Source: Aquarana catesbeiana
Taxonomy: Eukaryota > Chordata > Amphibia > Anura > Ranidae
Assembly: GCF_042186555.1 (NCBI RefSeq)
Contig: NC_133326.1
Coordinates: forward strand, 435,095,077 to 435,159,076
Reading direction: 5' to 3'
DNA length: 64,000 nt
Part shown: in pieces, positions 45,705 through 56,773 of the stretch
Layout: each line of letters begins with the position of its first letter
Position numbering within the stretch: position 1 is the stretch's first letter
Made by a program: the position numbers and the translations under genes
The notes under the pieces: model-generated
The model's input: the letters and a program-made list of their open reading frames with translations, nothing else
Database searches by the model: none
Told to the model about the DNA's origin: nothing

Positions 45705-46533
45705 TAGAATTCAAAGGAACCCAAGAACGTGCTTTCTTTCCACATATGAAGTAATAACCTGGTGGGGCAGCACAAGCTTTATTGAAATTATATCCTTGTA
45801 GGCACATCAATAGCTTCATATTATTCTGCTGGGAATGTTGACGATGTGTGTAATCATGTAATTCCTGATATCTGTCAGTAGTACTCCACACAACATCCTT
45901 ACCATCAAACCAGTACTTGATATCGGCATTATCCATGCAGTTGGAGTTCCCAATCAGTCGGGTAGTACTCTGGTAACCCTGGGAAAGTAACTCAGGTGTA
46001 TAAGTTCGAGTAAAGTTAATGCAGACTGCTGGTTTTCTCAATGGAGCATTTGTGAACAGTAGAAGTGAAATAACTCTGTCAATCATTGTTCTACTGACAT
46101 CACCAAAACGTGCACTGTCCTCTATTTCAGCTAAAGTGCTGGGTATTCCTAACAAAGGTATAGTCTTATGAGAAATAGGTGCATGTGTGCATATCCAGCA
46201 ATTAGTGATATTCAGTTTCTTGGCAGCTTGCAGGTGCATAGCTACAAAAGAGTTATGGAAAGGCTCTGCTAGTTTGGCATGATATTCATGTGCGGCTTCC
46301 CTCCGTGTTCTTAGATCAGTATCTGAAACCGGTTCACGTTGTGACATTTCCTCCATTACAGTAGCATTAAAAAGAAAAGTGTCTTGTATCTTACCCTTTT
46401 CTTTCTTGTATGTCCATTCATATGCCATGACTGTAATCCATACCACCACTCCACCGCAGAGGATAACACTCCAGAGCTTCACATTCATCTTAGGCCCTAG
46501 GGGATTCATTCTGCAGTCTTCTTGCTCGCGCAC
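45484..46533 (-). pseudogene. Retroviral Env, surface subunit
   Basis: The SU subunit would bind a receptor. From the Met at 46533 there is a hydrophobic segment (VILCGGVVVWITVMA) that can act as signal or anchor, multiple Asn-X-Ser/Thr sites, and NCWICTHA, a CXXC motif of the kind that links SU to TM in gamma-type Env proteins. Cys-rich C-terminal region, then a Lys-Arg pair and a Glu-rich run where the reading frame is lost. The start slightly overlaps the end of pol (46537), as usual. Confidence 0.78.
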
Positions 46534-46536
46534 GAG

Positions 46537-48060
46537 TCAGTGGAGGAGACCTGGAAGGTAAAAGTACAGAACAATTCCTGCCAGTCTCAGACCGCTTATA
46601 TTCTCTTTTGGAACCACAGACTTCTTACAGTGTGAACCATGCACCCAATACTTATAGTCTTTCAGCTTCACTGCAGTAGGAGACACAAGAATGACCTGAA
46701 ATGGTCCTTTCCACTTAGGAGACAAAGTAGTCCGGGGTGTGTGATTCTTGATATACACCCAAACACCTGACTTTAGTCCATGAGTTCCTTCACTCGTGTC
46801 CACAGGTTGTCCTGCTTTGGCTCTGGAAAAAGTATCAGAAAACACATTTGCCAATTTGCGAACATATTCTATCATGGAATCTTGACCATTTAATAAAGAC
46901 ACTGTCTCTGGCTGCACAAGAGATGAATGTAGTCTTTCAGGCGGTCGCCCAAACAATATGTCAAAAGGTGACAGTCCATGTTTCTCTTTAGGGGTAGTCC
47001 TAATGGTCGCCAAGGCTATAGGTAACGCTTCTACCCATGTGCTTTGTCCATTAGCAGTTATTTTGGCTAAATACCTCTTCAGGGTTTGATTGCTGTGTTC
47101 CACCATCCCACTAGCCTGAGGTCTGTAAGGAGTATGCAATTGCTGTTTCATACCCAAAATATTCACTACTTCTGCCATGAGTTTATTATCAAAATGTGTA
47201 CCTCTATCTGAGGAAATTATTGACCCTATACCAAACCTTGGGATCAATTCGCTCGTCAGACATTTTACCACAGTTCTGGCATCATTTTTCGACGTGGGCC
47301 ACGCCTCTGGCCAGGCCGAAAATTGATCAATGCAAACCAAAAGATACTTAAATCGACCACAAGGGGGCATATCCGAGAAGTCAATTTGCACAATCTGAAA
47401 TGGCTCCTCAGTATGTGGAATATGCTTCATGGGAGTGGGCACTGACTTTCCAATGTTATGCATTTGACATATAGAACATTCAGTAACCTGTTTAGCAGCA
47501 TATGCAGAAAAACCTGGAGCCCACCAATCTCTGGCTACCACCCGACTCATCCCTCCTGTTGAGACATGGCAAGGCCCATGGCTCAAAGCAAATAAGGAAG
47601 GAAACAAAGTCGGAGGAGCAACCAGTCTGTTTTTTAATCTCCATATACCATCTGCCCCACAAACAGCTCTCTTTGTGGTCCAAAAGGATGTATGAGGCGA
47701 GCTTGCCTGCAGAGCTGATAAAATATCCAGATCCACTTGAAGATCTGTGAGCAGGAATGTTGGAAGCGCTGTAGTTGGCTCATAAGAATGTATAGCATCT
47801 TTAGCATACCTATCAGCCAAAGCATTTCCAAGTGATATACTATCATCTGCTCTGGTATGTGCTTTACATTTAATTACTGCAACTTTAAGAGGCAGCTGGA
47901 CCGCTGCCAATAATCTAACAATTAACTCTTTATGTTGTATAGGAGTTCCCGCTGCTGTTAAATAACCCCTTTCTTGCCAGAGTTGTGCAAAACTATGCAT
48001 TATGTCTACAGCATAGGCTGAGTCACTATAAATATTTACAATAGCCCCTTATGTTTGGGT
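46537..48060 (-). CDS. Retroviral Pol: C-terminal RNase H and integrase
   Basis: Integrase inserts viral DNA. An RNase H end with SDSAYAVD (about 48030), KCKAHTRADD and ALADRYAKDA is followed by integrase: the HHCC zinc region (HGPCH...CSIC), core motifs VQIDFSDMP, ISSDRGTHFD and MVEHSNQTLK carrying the D, D and E residues, and a C-terminal domain with WKGPFQVIL and VHGSHCKK. It is open for nearly 490 codons, the longest intact piece of the provirus. Upstream it is joined to a protease-like segment rather than to the RT connection domain. Confidence 0.88.
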
Positions 48061-48109
48061 TTATTAAATTGCTGGCATAAGGAGCAAATCTAAAGTTTCC
48101 CTTTACTTC

Positions 48110-48640
48110 AAGTATGTTTTACTCCCATTCCTTCAGTGGTTAAAACTATAGTTACTGCTATATTTATTACTACACCTCTGTCTAGCAGACTGTCAGGGGA
48201 GTATGGCGATAGAACAAAAGAACATTTATGACACTGACCTCCCATTCTTACTTATAAAGGCTCAGTGACTTTGGCAGTAATTACATCATTACTTAGCCCG
48301 ACCAAAATTACCTGCTGATTCGAAGTGGCAACATTGGCATCACATATATTTAACAAACTCTTTGAATCGCCTTTATCTATTAAACACAGGATAGATAAAC
48401 CATTAACTGACACATTAATCATTGGTTCTGTATTTTGTCCCAAATTCAAGACAGCAAGTTCAGGGAAGGAATGAAATTTTCATTAATCAAATCACCACAC
48501 TCCACTATCTGCTGAACCTGAGCCCCCACTCTTGGGGCATTTCTAACATACATCTTAGTTCTGCTAGACTTAGCTCATCTTTCCCTTCTACTTTCAACAG
48601 CTAAGACCTATAATTGTAGAATATTGAGGTAAAAACTGTC
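48110..48640 (-). pseudogene. Second gag-pro-like fragment inside pol
   Basis: Minus strand reads MINVSVNGLSILCLIDKGD then SKSLLNICDANVATS and VILVGLSNDVITAKVT, paralleling MVEINVNGIDLCGLIDTGA and SRSLLNVFDPNLPLS of the real protease at 49525-49968, and then, frame-shifted, SFVLSPYSPDSLL against SFVLSPHSPCNLL. The Asp-Thr-Gly active site is Asp-Lys-Gly here. It occupies the place of the RT connection and RNase H start, on the same strand. Either recombination with a related retrovirus or an internal copy; divergence favours a different source. Confidence 0.72.
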
Positions 48641-49523
48641 TACAATATCCCACTAATCCAAGGAATGCTCTCAACTGTTTTAGAGTTGTGGGCAGTCGTT
48701 GCTTTGCAATTACCCTTTTCCTTTTTTGCTGTCAAATGTTTGATACCTTGGGAGACACAGTTGCCCAGGTATTGTACTTTTAATTTAACCCACTGCACTT
48801 TTGCAGCATCTACTTTTTGTCCTATACTGGCCAGAAATTCATTAAAGAGATAGAATCCTCAGTACAAGCCTGTTCATCAGAGGATGCTAGCAAGAGATCA
48901 TCCACATATTGCACTAATATTGATCCCATGAGTGGCTGCCACTCATCTAATTTATCCTTGAGCGCCTGAGAAAAGCAACTGGGGGAATCATGATACCCCA
49001 CTGGCAATCTGGTCCAGGTAAGTTGTTTTTTCTCAAACGTGAAGGCTAGCAACCATTGATCATCTGGATGAACAGGAACGCTAAAGAAGGCTGAGGCAAG
49101 ATTAATTACAGTAAAGTGAGTTGATGAAGGAGGTATTGTTGCCAGTATAGTAGAGGGGTTGGGTACCACAGGTACTGATGGTATAATTACTTTGTTGATT
49201 GGTGCATGATTTGCGTGCAATCTCCACCGACAGCTGTCTTCTCCTGCTTTTATAGGTTTGGGAACCGGATAGATAGGAGTGTTAAAAAAAAAACTCATAC
49301 AAGGTGTAAGAACACCCTCCTGTAGTAACTTCTCTATTACTGGCTTAATACCTTCAACTGATTCAGGAGATAAGGCGTATTGAGGCAGTCTAGGTACTGG
49401 CAATGTAGGGTCTCTATTTAACCGCACAGGAGCAACTTTCATAAGGCCAGGAGTGTTTTCTCCTGTTACCCATATGGAAGGGTCAATTTTTTGTTTGGCC
49501 TGTTCTGAAATTCCTCCCTCCAT
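48641..49523 (-). pseudogene. Retroviral reverse transcriptase
   Basis: Palm motifs are ILATIPPSSTHFTVINLASAF-like (shortened to FTVINLASAFFSVPVH; the usual first Asp of LDL/LKD is Asn), LPVGYHDSPSCFSQ and LVQYVDDLLLASS with the YVDD box near 48895. A frameshift occurs near 48840, after which QWVKLKVQYLGNCVSQ and more thumb-like sequence continue to about 48650. The connection domain and the first part of RNase H are absent. Confidence 0.85.
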
Positions 49524-49524
49524 A

Positions 49525-49968
49525 TCAGCTACTAATAAAAGGTATGAACAACAGATCAGTTGCTTCCTCTTTTAACCTATGCGGTATGTCAATGACAGTT
49601 TTACCCGGAGATAAAGCAATGGTTACCCCCATTTTAGAAAGTAAATCTTGTCCTAATAAATTACAGGGGGAATGCGGAGACAATACAAATGAGTGTTCTG
49701 TTGAATGCTCTCCCAATGTCACCGGTACAGATTGTGTGACCCTTGCAGAAATTATATTACTTACTCCAATCAAAGAAACTCTTTCAATGGAAAGTGGTAA
49801 GTTGGGGTCAAAGACATTTAAAAGGGACCGTGAAGCCCCTGTGTCTATGAGACCACACAAATCAATACCGTTTACATTTATTTCAACCATTGGCTTATCA
49901 ACAGAATCAACTTCAATTACAGCTAAAGCTTCATAAAATGTGTCATCTATATTGTCACCACATCCCAC
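49525..49968 (-). CDS. Retroviral protease
   Basis: An aspartic protease that cuts Gag and Pol. Active site LCGLIDTGASRSLLN, then the flap region and LLGQDLLSKMGVTIAL near the end, the usual second hydrophobic-GxD-type block. It is about 110-150 residues long, fitting the family, with no internal stop. It directly follows the Gag zinc knuckle and precedes RT by one base in the minus direction. Confidence 0.85.
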   Translation of the reverse strand: MGCGDNIDDTFYEALAVIEVDSVDKPMVEINVNGIDLCGLIDTGASRSLLNVFDPNLPLSIERVSLIGVSNIISARVTQSVPVTLGEHSTEHSFVLSPHSPCNLLGQDLLSKMGVTIALSPGKTVIDIPHRLKEEATDLLFIPFISS

Positions 49969-51255
49969 CTTATCTTAGCGCCGCCTACAGTCCCTGGCTA
50001 TATGCCCACTCAATCCACACTCGTAGCAAGTGTGGGAGGCACGAGGCTGCAGGGTTGGGAGTCTTACTCTATTTGGAATGATTTGTTGATATCAGGACTG
50101 AATTCTAGGGTTTATGCGTTGTCCCTCATTTTGTCTCCAATTACCACGCTTTTGCCGTGGTGCCCCATAATTAGAGATATATACCACTCCCGAAGGTGGG
50201 TAAGGGGGGGCCGCTACCGGTACACCCTGGGGTGTTACCTGCACAGTAGATACTGTTACCCCCTTGGGCTCTAGGACTTTTTCCTTAACCTCTGGTAGTT
50301 GTATATTCATTATTTTTGTTTTCTCCTTCTTTTCTACCTTGGCTTTCCTTTTCTGTAACACTTCGTAAGCTATTTGAGCAATCTCAACTAACTCAGGGGC
50401 AGGTTTCTTTCTCCATCCCACTGTACGAAGCTCTATTTCTTCCCTAATCTCAGGCAACATTCCACCTACCAATACATTCACCAACTCTGCTCGCTTCATA
50501 TCACTTTCATCATCTGGAATCCAATCAGTATGCTTCTGAATAGCATCTTTGAATCTATTCCAGTAATCTAACACATCCTCATCTTTCTTTTGAACAACAT
50601 CCATCAATGCTCGCATATCTTGCAAATACATTCCATATATCCACATACTTTTCTGGCACAGCACAATCAATCAAGATCCACATATCAATATATGTAGCTT
50701 GTTTCGTTTTCTCTATCCACATCATATAACTTTTTATACCATTTCTTTCGACATTTTTCTAAGTTGGGCAGATCAACAATAATTGCCCTAATTTCATTCG
50801 GTTTCCAGGGGATATAAACTTTTCCTATTCTTGCGGTATAATTACCCTGGCCATCTTCTACATGTAAAGCAGCTTTCTCTGAGCACATTTTATGGGGGGG
50901 GGGTTTATATCCTTTCTGGATACTTCTTCCCAGGCTGCTAAATATTCAATCCACCCACAATCAGACATTTTAAAAAGCAGATTAAACAATGCATCAATTG
51001 TAGGTGTATTAAGGGACCCTCTGGCAGCCACCATTTAGATGGGTCCTTCTTATACTCCTTTTTTGTTAGTTTACACCATTTCACATGATTTTTCAGGGCA
51101 TCTGGGTCTCCACTCACCATCATTCTGATGATAGGAGCACTTGGTTGTAATTTAGCAATACTTAGCCCTGTTGCTTTTGCTATTTTCAATAACCTTTTTG
51201 CCCTATCCTTTGTTAACCCAAATGTATTCATGACAGGCAAAACATTTTTTTTCAA
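49969..51255 (-). pseudogene. Retroviral Gag
   Basis: Gag builds the particle. Pieces: 51255-50938 (matrix-like, Lys-rich, starting MKKNVLPVMNTFGL), 50888-50685, and 50670-50092 (capsid-like, with VLDYWNRFKDAIQKH and LVNVLVGGMLPEIRE), each in a different frame. One zinc knuckle CYECGLSGHIARDC (CX2CX4HX4C) lies at about 49985-50030. A G7-8 run near 50896 and other small indels break the frame. Start chosen at the first Met followed by basic residues; no myristoylation-type MG start is visible. Confidence 0.8.
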
Positions 51256-51976
51256 GCAAATTTCCCATATTTATCACAATTTCTCATTAATCTCTTCAGA
51301 AATTACAATAATTTGGAACTCCGGGACTGAGAGCTCCACCGTTTAACATTATGGCTGTGTACCAGCAGCCCAGTACATAAGTTGAGATATCTCGCTCGTT
51401 CTACTCTCAGAAGGACGTCTCCTTCTGAGTGGCAATAGGCTAGTCCCTATCTAGACTCCCTATTCCAGAGAACACACAGCAGGTCATTCACCTCATTTGT
51501 GGCTATCCGCTGAAGGCAATATCTATCCGCCTTAGGACCACAAACGCTCTAAAAACCTACAAAAAAAAAAAAAAATACATAAAAAAAAAATTCAACACCA
51601 CCACCAACTTCTATTCACTCTCTAGAAATTGTGGTACCTGCATTTATACATCCCTTCACAAAATATATATACATTGTCATTTCCGGAGACAAGGAGAAAA
51701 AGGCAAGCGCTTAAAATGATCATTCTTTAGCATGCTTTAAATTAAAATAGGTACCTTCAACATTCTCAGTAATCATGCAGAGACAAAATGCAGGCAAAAT
51801 CAAATAGGAAACGTGTTACCTTCTGTGGCTGCACTCCCCCAACCGGCCCCTCAACACCGCACAGAAAAGACAGTATTTATCATGAGAAAATAAAAGTTCT
51901 CTCACCTGAGGCCTCTTTGCTGCTGTCAGGCCTGGAGAGGGTGGAGAGCCCGGTGGTGGAGATGCGGACAAGAAGA
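51256..51976 (-). other. Retroviral leader (untranslated 5' region)
   Basis: Lies between the primer site and Gag. A-rich runs at 51561-51592. No ORF of note; presumably carries packaging signal and splice donor, not identifiable by eye. Confidence 0.55.
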
Positions 51977-51994
51977 CACGAATCGGGGTCACCA
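51977..51994 (-). promoter_or_regulatory. Retroviral primer binding site, tRNA-Trp-like
   Basis: The minus strand reads TGGTGACCCCGATTCGTG two bases after the LTR end. The first 12 bases match the site complementary to tRNA-Trp used by some retroviruses. Confidence 0.6.
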
Positions 51995-51996
51995 AA

Positions 51997-53082
51997 TGTT
52001 AAAGGGGTTGTAAAGGTAAAAATTTTTTCACCTTAATGCATTCTATGCATTAAGGTGAAAAAACTTTTGACAGTACCGCCGCCCCCAGGCCCCCCGTTTT
52101 ACTTACCTGACGCCTCGAATCTTCGCTCCTCGTCCTCGTCAGCTTCATTGCAGCTCAGCCTGGTCGCTGATTGGCTGCAGTGGATGGATTGAAAGCAGCG
52201 CAGCCATTGGCTCGCGCTGCTGTCAATCACATCCGATGACGCGGCGCGCCGGGGGGCGGGGCCGAGTGATACAGAGAGCGGCTATAGCCGCCGGCTGTAT
52301 CACAGGAGCGCGCCCGCAAGCACTCACCACCGTGCGAGGGAGCTCGCATGAAGGTGGTAAATGCTTGCGGGGAGGAGCTGAAACAGCCGCCGAGGGACCC
52401 CAGAAGAGCAGGTTCGGGGCCACTCTGTGCAGAACGAGCTGCACAGTGAAGGTAAGTATAACATGTTTGTTATTTTTAAAAAAAAAAAAAAATAACTTTA
52501 CAACCCCTTTAAGTTGAACCTTGAAATAAAGGACATCAACGCCAATAGAGCTGCATTCGTCTCATGTATGTTTACTTCAGAATATGCTCCGTACATACAG
52601 AGGACCCCTCTCCTTTAAGTCAGGAGAGTGATCCAGATTACAATGCGAGTCAAATATTTATAGTAACTTGTAGCATTACATTCTATGTGGGGCAAAAAGC
52701 CCAAAATTACACGTCACAAGTACGCATTTCACCAAGTATGTCAACACAGTTTCTTGCCAGTCGTTTTTAGGTCAGCTTGACCTGGACATCAATTTTTAAT
52801 TAACAAATTATTTTGACAGAAAGGGAAGAATAATTATTTGGGAAAGGTCAATTTGACTTTTAGACAGGGACTTTCTATGTCAACATCCCATATCACATCC
52901 TTGAGAATTGTGTCATATCATTGGCAGAACATTTGATGTCAACTGGTCAGCCACATGTGTTGCAATACCAAAAGAATTCAGAAACATTTTACAGAAAAAC
53001 AAGTATAAGAATTATCAGAAAAAGAAAAGAAAGTTGAAGAGGAACTCTGGATACATAGAAAGATATGGTTCATATCTTCACA
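51997..53082 (-). repeat. Retroviral 5' LTR, interrupted by a MITE
   Basis: Without the MITE it is about 576 bp and nearly identical to 44245-44817. TATAAATA on the minus strand at 52655-52662. Confidence 0.9.
51999..52512. mobile_element. MITE with TTAA borders inside the retroviral LTR
   Basis: Ends TTAAAGGGGTTGTAAAG and CTTTACAACCCCTTTAA are perfect inverted repeats of 17 bases including TTAA. Internal GC-rich sequence, an A14 run near 52480 and a hairpin at about 52020-52067. No ORF. TTAA suggests piggyBac-type mobilisation. Sits two bases from the LTR edge. Confidence 0.85.
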
Positions 53083-53086
53083 ACTT

Positions 53087-54157
53087 CAAGGCCAGAAATT
53101 CAAGCTTATGAGTGGGGTAGTTCCTTTCAGCAGGGATTAAACTTCGTCTCACATAGGCAATAGGTCTTAGATGCCCGTCATGTTCTTGATAAAAGCACTC
53201 CACCTAGCCCGTCTCGGCTGGCATCCACATGCGGTTCGTAAGGTTTGGTAGGGTCTGCATAGGCTAAAACTGTCTGAAGGTTTCTTCGCATTGTGGAGTC
53301 CATTGGTCTTGAATGGACTCTTTCTTCCTGGGTCCCTCCTTCGGTTTACCAGGTTTATCTGAGTCTAAGCCAGCTTCTTCCTGGTTCTTCAATAGTTCAG
53401 TAAGTGGATGAGCTATTTTGGCAAACCCTTCTACAAACCTCCGATAGTACAAACAAAAACCCAAGAAGGATCTAAGTTCAGTTACATCTGTGGGTCTGGG
53501 CCAAGAGGTGACGGCTTCTATCTTCTTGGGGTCTCTTGCCACTCTTTCTGCGGACACGATGTGTCCTAGGTAGTTTACTGAGGGTTAGTAGAACTGGCAC
53601 TTTTCCATCGAGAGCTTCAAGCCTTCGTCATGAAGTCTCTTCAGGACTTTCTCCAGGCGCTCTTCGTGTTCTCCTAGTGTTTGGCCAAACACTGTGATAT
53701 CATCCAAGTACACCAGCACCTCAATCAAGTTTATGTCGCCCACAGTCTTCTCCATCAATCTCTGGAAAGTTGCCGGGGCCCCAGACAGGCCTTGTGGCAT
53801 GCGATTGAACTCGAAGAACCCTACAGGGGTTATGAAGGTGGTCTTCTCCCTATCCTCAGGGCACATGGGGATCTGGTAATACCCACTTTTTACATCCAGT
53901 ACGCTGAACCACTTCGCCCCTGACAGGCTCTGTAAGGCATCTTCAACCCGAGGTGTGGTGTATTGGTCAGGAATGGTCCTTCGGTTCAGTGTCCTGTAGT
54001 CAATACACAACCGTAATGAGCCATTCTTCTTTCTCACCACCACTATTGGTGAGGCATATGGACTCCGGGACTCTCTGATAATTCCTGTCTTCTTCAGCTC
54101 AGCCAGCTGTTCTCTCAGATCTTCTAGATCTCCCAGTGGAATCCGTCTGACCCTCTC
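53087..54157 (-). pseudogene. Gypsy no. 2 reverse transcriptase and RNase H start
   Basis: Minus strand: MVVRKKNGSLRLCIDYRTLN, SVLDVKSGYYQIPM (first catalytic Asp), RMPQGLSGAPATFQRLM and VLVYLDDITVFG (YLDD near 53705), then the thumb with [20 protein letters not shown] and the start of RNase H up to KLEFLALK at the retroviral insertion. A stop near 53585 and frame breaks near 53260 and 54160 are visible. Confidence 0.9.
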
Positions 54158-55099
54158 TCAGAAGGGTTTGTCTTCTTCTAGCCGAATTTTGTGTTCAGCA
54201 CTCTTTGCAAGCCCCACATCAAACTTACTTTTTGAGAAGGCAGTTCTCCATCTCAGGAGCTGGTTCTTGGCTCTTTCCATCCAAGCAGGTGTAAGAGGTG
54301 TGTTCTTTGGGTAGAACTCTTCCAGGGGAATCTCTCCGTCTTGTTCTCCCATGATGCCATACAGTGAGACTTGGGTTGCTTGACTGACCTGTCCCAGTAG
54401 CACTCTGGCAGGCACCTTCACAGGCAAGGCTGTTGTGTTGCGAACACTGACCGAGACTCTTCCTTTACTTCTCTTCAGCGCCTTTGTTGACAACACTTCT
54501 GGGATAACTTCCAGGCCCTTGTCTTCTTTCTGCCCGTCCATCTCAAGGATGATGAAGGGACCAGGCTGTCTCCAACTTAGTTTGATAGAGGCTTTTAGGC
54601 AAACTACTTCACCCGGTTGCACCAGCTTTTCACTCTTGTCTAGACACCAGATTTTTCCCACTCCTTTGGGTGGGGCCTTCTGTTCCTGCACAAGATCTTG
54701 GTATACCTGTGTTAGCATGGGGTGCACACTCTTGGCTGGGGTGCTCTTCTCCTGCACAAGTGGTGTGAGCAGTCTTCTTACCAGATCAGTGTTGGTCCCA
54801 ATAATGAGGGAACTTCTATCAGCCCCTGGAGGGCGAGGACACACCACTGCCAAGGTGTCGAAGGTTTCGGCCTGCCCTGCCACACTCGGGTCAAGTCTGA
54901 TGGGTAGGTAGCCATCATAGGGGAAGTTCTGACTCCCAATGCCCCATATTTGCAGCTCTTCTAACTTCTGTAGTGGTAAGTGTTTGAGGTACTTGTCACA
55001 GAAGTCTCTGTAAAGGAGAGTCACTTGGACCCCAGTATCCAGGAGACCTCTGGTGTAGATTCCCTCCACCTGAATGGGGACATCGGGAGAAGGTCCCAC
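54158..55099 (-). pseudogene. Gypsy no. 2 protease and pre-RT region
   Basis: Aspartic protease with RGLLDTGVQVTLLY (DTG, near 55040) and, later, RSSLIIGTNTDLV as the likely second structural motif. About 200 residues of linker lead to GLAKSAEHKIRLEEDKPF, the usual run-up to RT. Open for 313 codons and ends at a stop near 54160 where the RT frame takes over. Confidence 0.82.
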
Positions 55100-55210
55100 T
55101 AATCTGGGTGGTAATTTAATGGGGGTAGCCGGTTTGACCTGTTTAGTGACTTTGACCTGAACTCCTTTCTTGCGGGGATTCGAGTTCCGCCTGGCTTCCT
55201 GTGTGACCCT

Positions 55211-56711
55211 CTAGGTCTGGCGTGCATTAACTCCCCCTCTTTTAGTAGTCTGGGTGGAAGAGAGTGAGGTGCTGGGTTGCTTTGGGATGATCATGGGAGC
55301 CTTCTCTGTGAGTTTTGACCCCTCCCGTGGTCTCTTCACTTCATTGTGTTTTTTGGAGTTAGCTGACACAACAGGGCACCCGGTTGACTCCTTCACCGGG
55401 GCCCTCTGAAGTTTCCCGCCGGCCTTTGGCATGATGCCTCAGGCTTCACTGGACTTGGGCACACTCACCGATAATGTCCGGCTCCTCGACAATTGAAGCA
55501 GACTTCATCGCTCACTGGTCTCTGGTTTGAGCCAGCGGATTTATTCTGAGGTGCTCTGGTCGCGGTCTCTCCTTCTGTGGTTGCCTCTGAGAATTTTGCC
55601 ATTAATGTGGTCATCATCTCCATCACTTGCGCCATTTGAGATTTCAAGGTGGCGATTTCAGAGTCTTGTTCCACTGCCCTCTCAGCCCTGACTTCAACTA
55701 GAGATGTATAGGCTGGGTGAACAGTCGCTTGCTGATCATCTAACATGGCTTCTTCATCTCTTACTACTCTGATGAGATCAGGGTATTTGAGCGACATGAC
55801 ACCCACTGAGGTTTTCAAATGGAGCCAAACTGGATCAGAACTTAGTGCCCCCTTCAGGATTTGCTGTATTCAGGCTTGGTCTATGACAGAGGGCCTCATC
55901 CCTTTCTTCAGCACAATCTGGTATAACATCTTATTTAGTCGTCTAATATATTCAGAAAGGCATTCTCCTTGGCATTGGAGGGTATGTTCAAACTGGTAGA
56001 TTTAGTTGGTTGACTTTTCCAGCCGCCCGAACTGCTCTTGTCACATAACCAAGTAATCGTAGGCTGTACAGATGGTATTACTGAACCTCAGGTTCCTGAC
56101 AGCCTCTGCAGCAACTCCCCGCAGACTCTCACTGATGCGCGGTTTCTTTTGGGCCTCTGGCAGCTCCCACTCTTCCAGAGCCTGCATGGCTTGTTCTATC
56201 CATGCGTCAAATTCTTCTCCAGCCGGCACAGGCTGTTCTCCTGAAAAAATTCTCAGCCTCCTGTACCCAGCCTCTATGCACACCGTGTTGTTCTTCTGCA
56301 CTTTGACACAAAGTCCCCCAAAGCTGCAAGGAGTTCTGGCCCGATCATGGCCAGAGACGCCGGGGAAGGCACTGTTTCTCTAGCTGTGTCCCAGTGGGGA
56401 GCACTGATGAAATCCTCATCTGAGATTTTTGGGTGTACTATGTAAAACCTTGTTTTGTTTCCCAGCTTTACACTTCTGCCTTTGAAGCTCTCTGGTACTC
56501 CCACTCTCCACTCCAACAGTGCATAAGTGCGAGAAGTCTCTTCATCTGGTTTGATGGCAATCACCCATGCTTTTCTATCTGGGGATAATGTCTTTACAAT
56601 TTGACTGATCTGTTCTTTTTCCCAGGCCTCACCAGGGAGCTCAATCGCCACGCTCACTTCTGAGCGGGCGCCTTCTGCTGTGCACCACTGGACTACAGTA
56701 GAAGGGTCCAT
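55211..56711 (-). pseudogene. Gypsy no. 2 Gag
   Basis: Start Met at 56711 (MDPSTVVQWC). The N-terminal 100 residues (WC motif, YALLEWRVGVPESF) look like the RNP-fold N terminus seen in PNMA-type Gag-derived proteins; this is an impression, not a search result. A capsid-like region follows at 56300-55820 in broken frames. The zinc knuckle near 55466-55505 is CFNCRGAGHYR-stop-VC: a TGA replaces one spacer residue between His and the last Cys. Then a basic Ser/Lys/Pro-rich stretch to 55211. Confidence 0.75.
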
Positions 56712-56747
56712 ACTGGTGCCAAGGGGATGGGCTTTCTTGCAGAGTAA

Positions 56748-56771
56748 CAGTAATCCCGGACGACGCCCCCA
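56748..56771 (-). promoter_or_regulatory. Gypsy no. 2 primer-binding-site-like sequence
   Basis: TGGGGGCGTCGTCCGGGATT on the minus strand, two bases inside the LTR end. It resembles the tRNA-Pro-complementary site TGGGGGC...CGTCCGGGAT with one or two extra bases. Confidence 0.55.
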
Positions 56772-56773
56772 CG

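Larger units (their letters stand above)
44245..53082 (-). mobile_element. Endogenous retrovirus with two LTRs, ACTT duplication
   Basis: Minus-strand provirus, 8.8 kb: 5' LTR (51997-53082, holding a MITE), primer site, Gag, protease, RT, RNase H, integrase, Env, polypurine tract and 3' LTR (44245-44817). ACTT lies at 44241-44244 and 53083-53086. The CX6CC transmembrane Env motif, one-knuckle Gag and integrase C terminus suggest a class I (gamma/epsilon-like) relative. The LTRs are close to identical by eye, so insertion was fairly recent, yet pol is rearranged and Gag and Env are frameshifted. It is defective as it stands. Confidence 0.9.
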
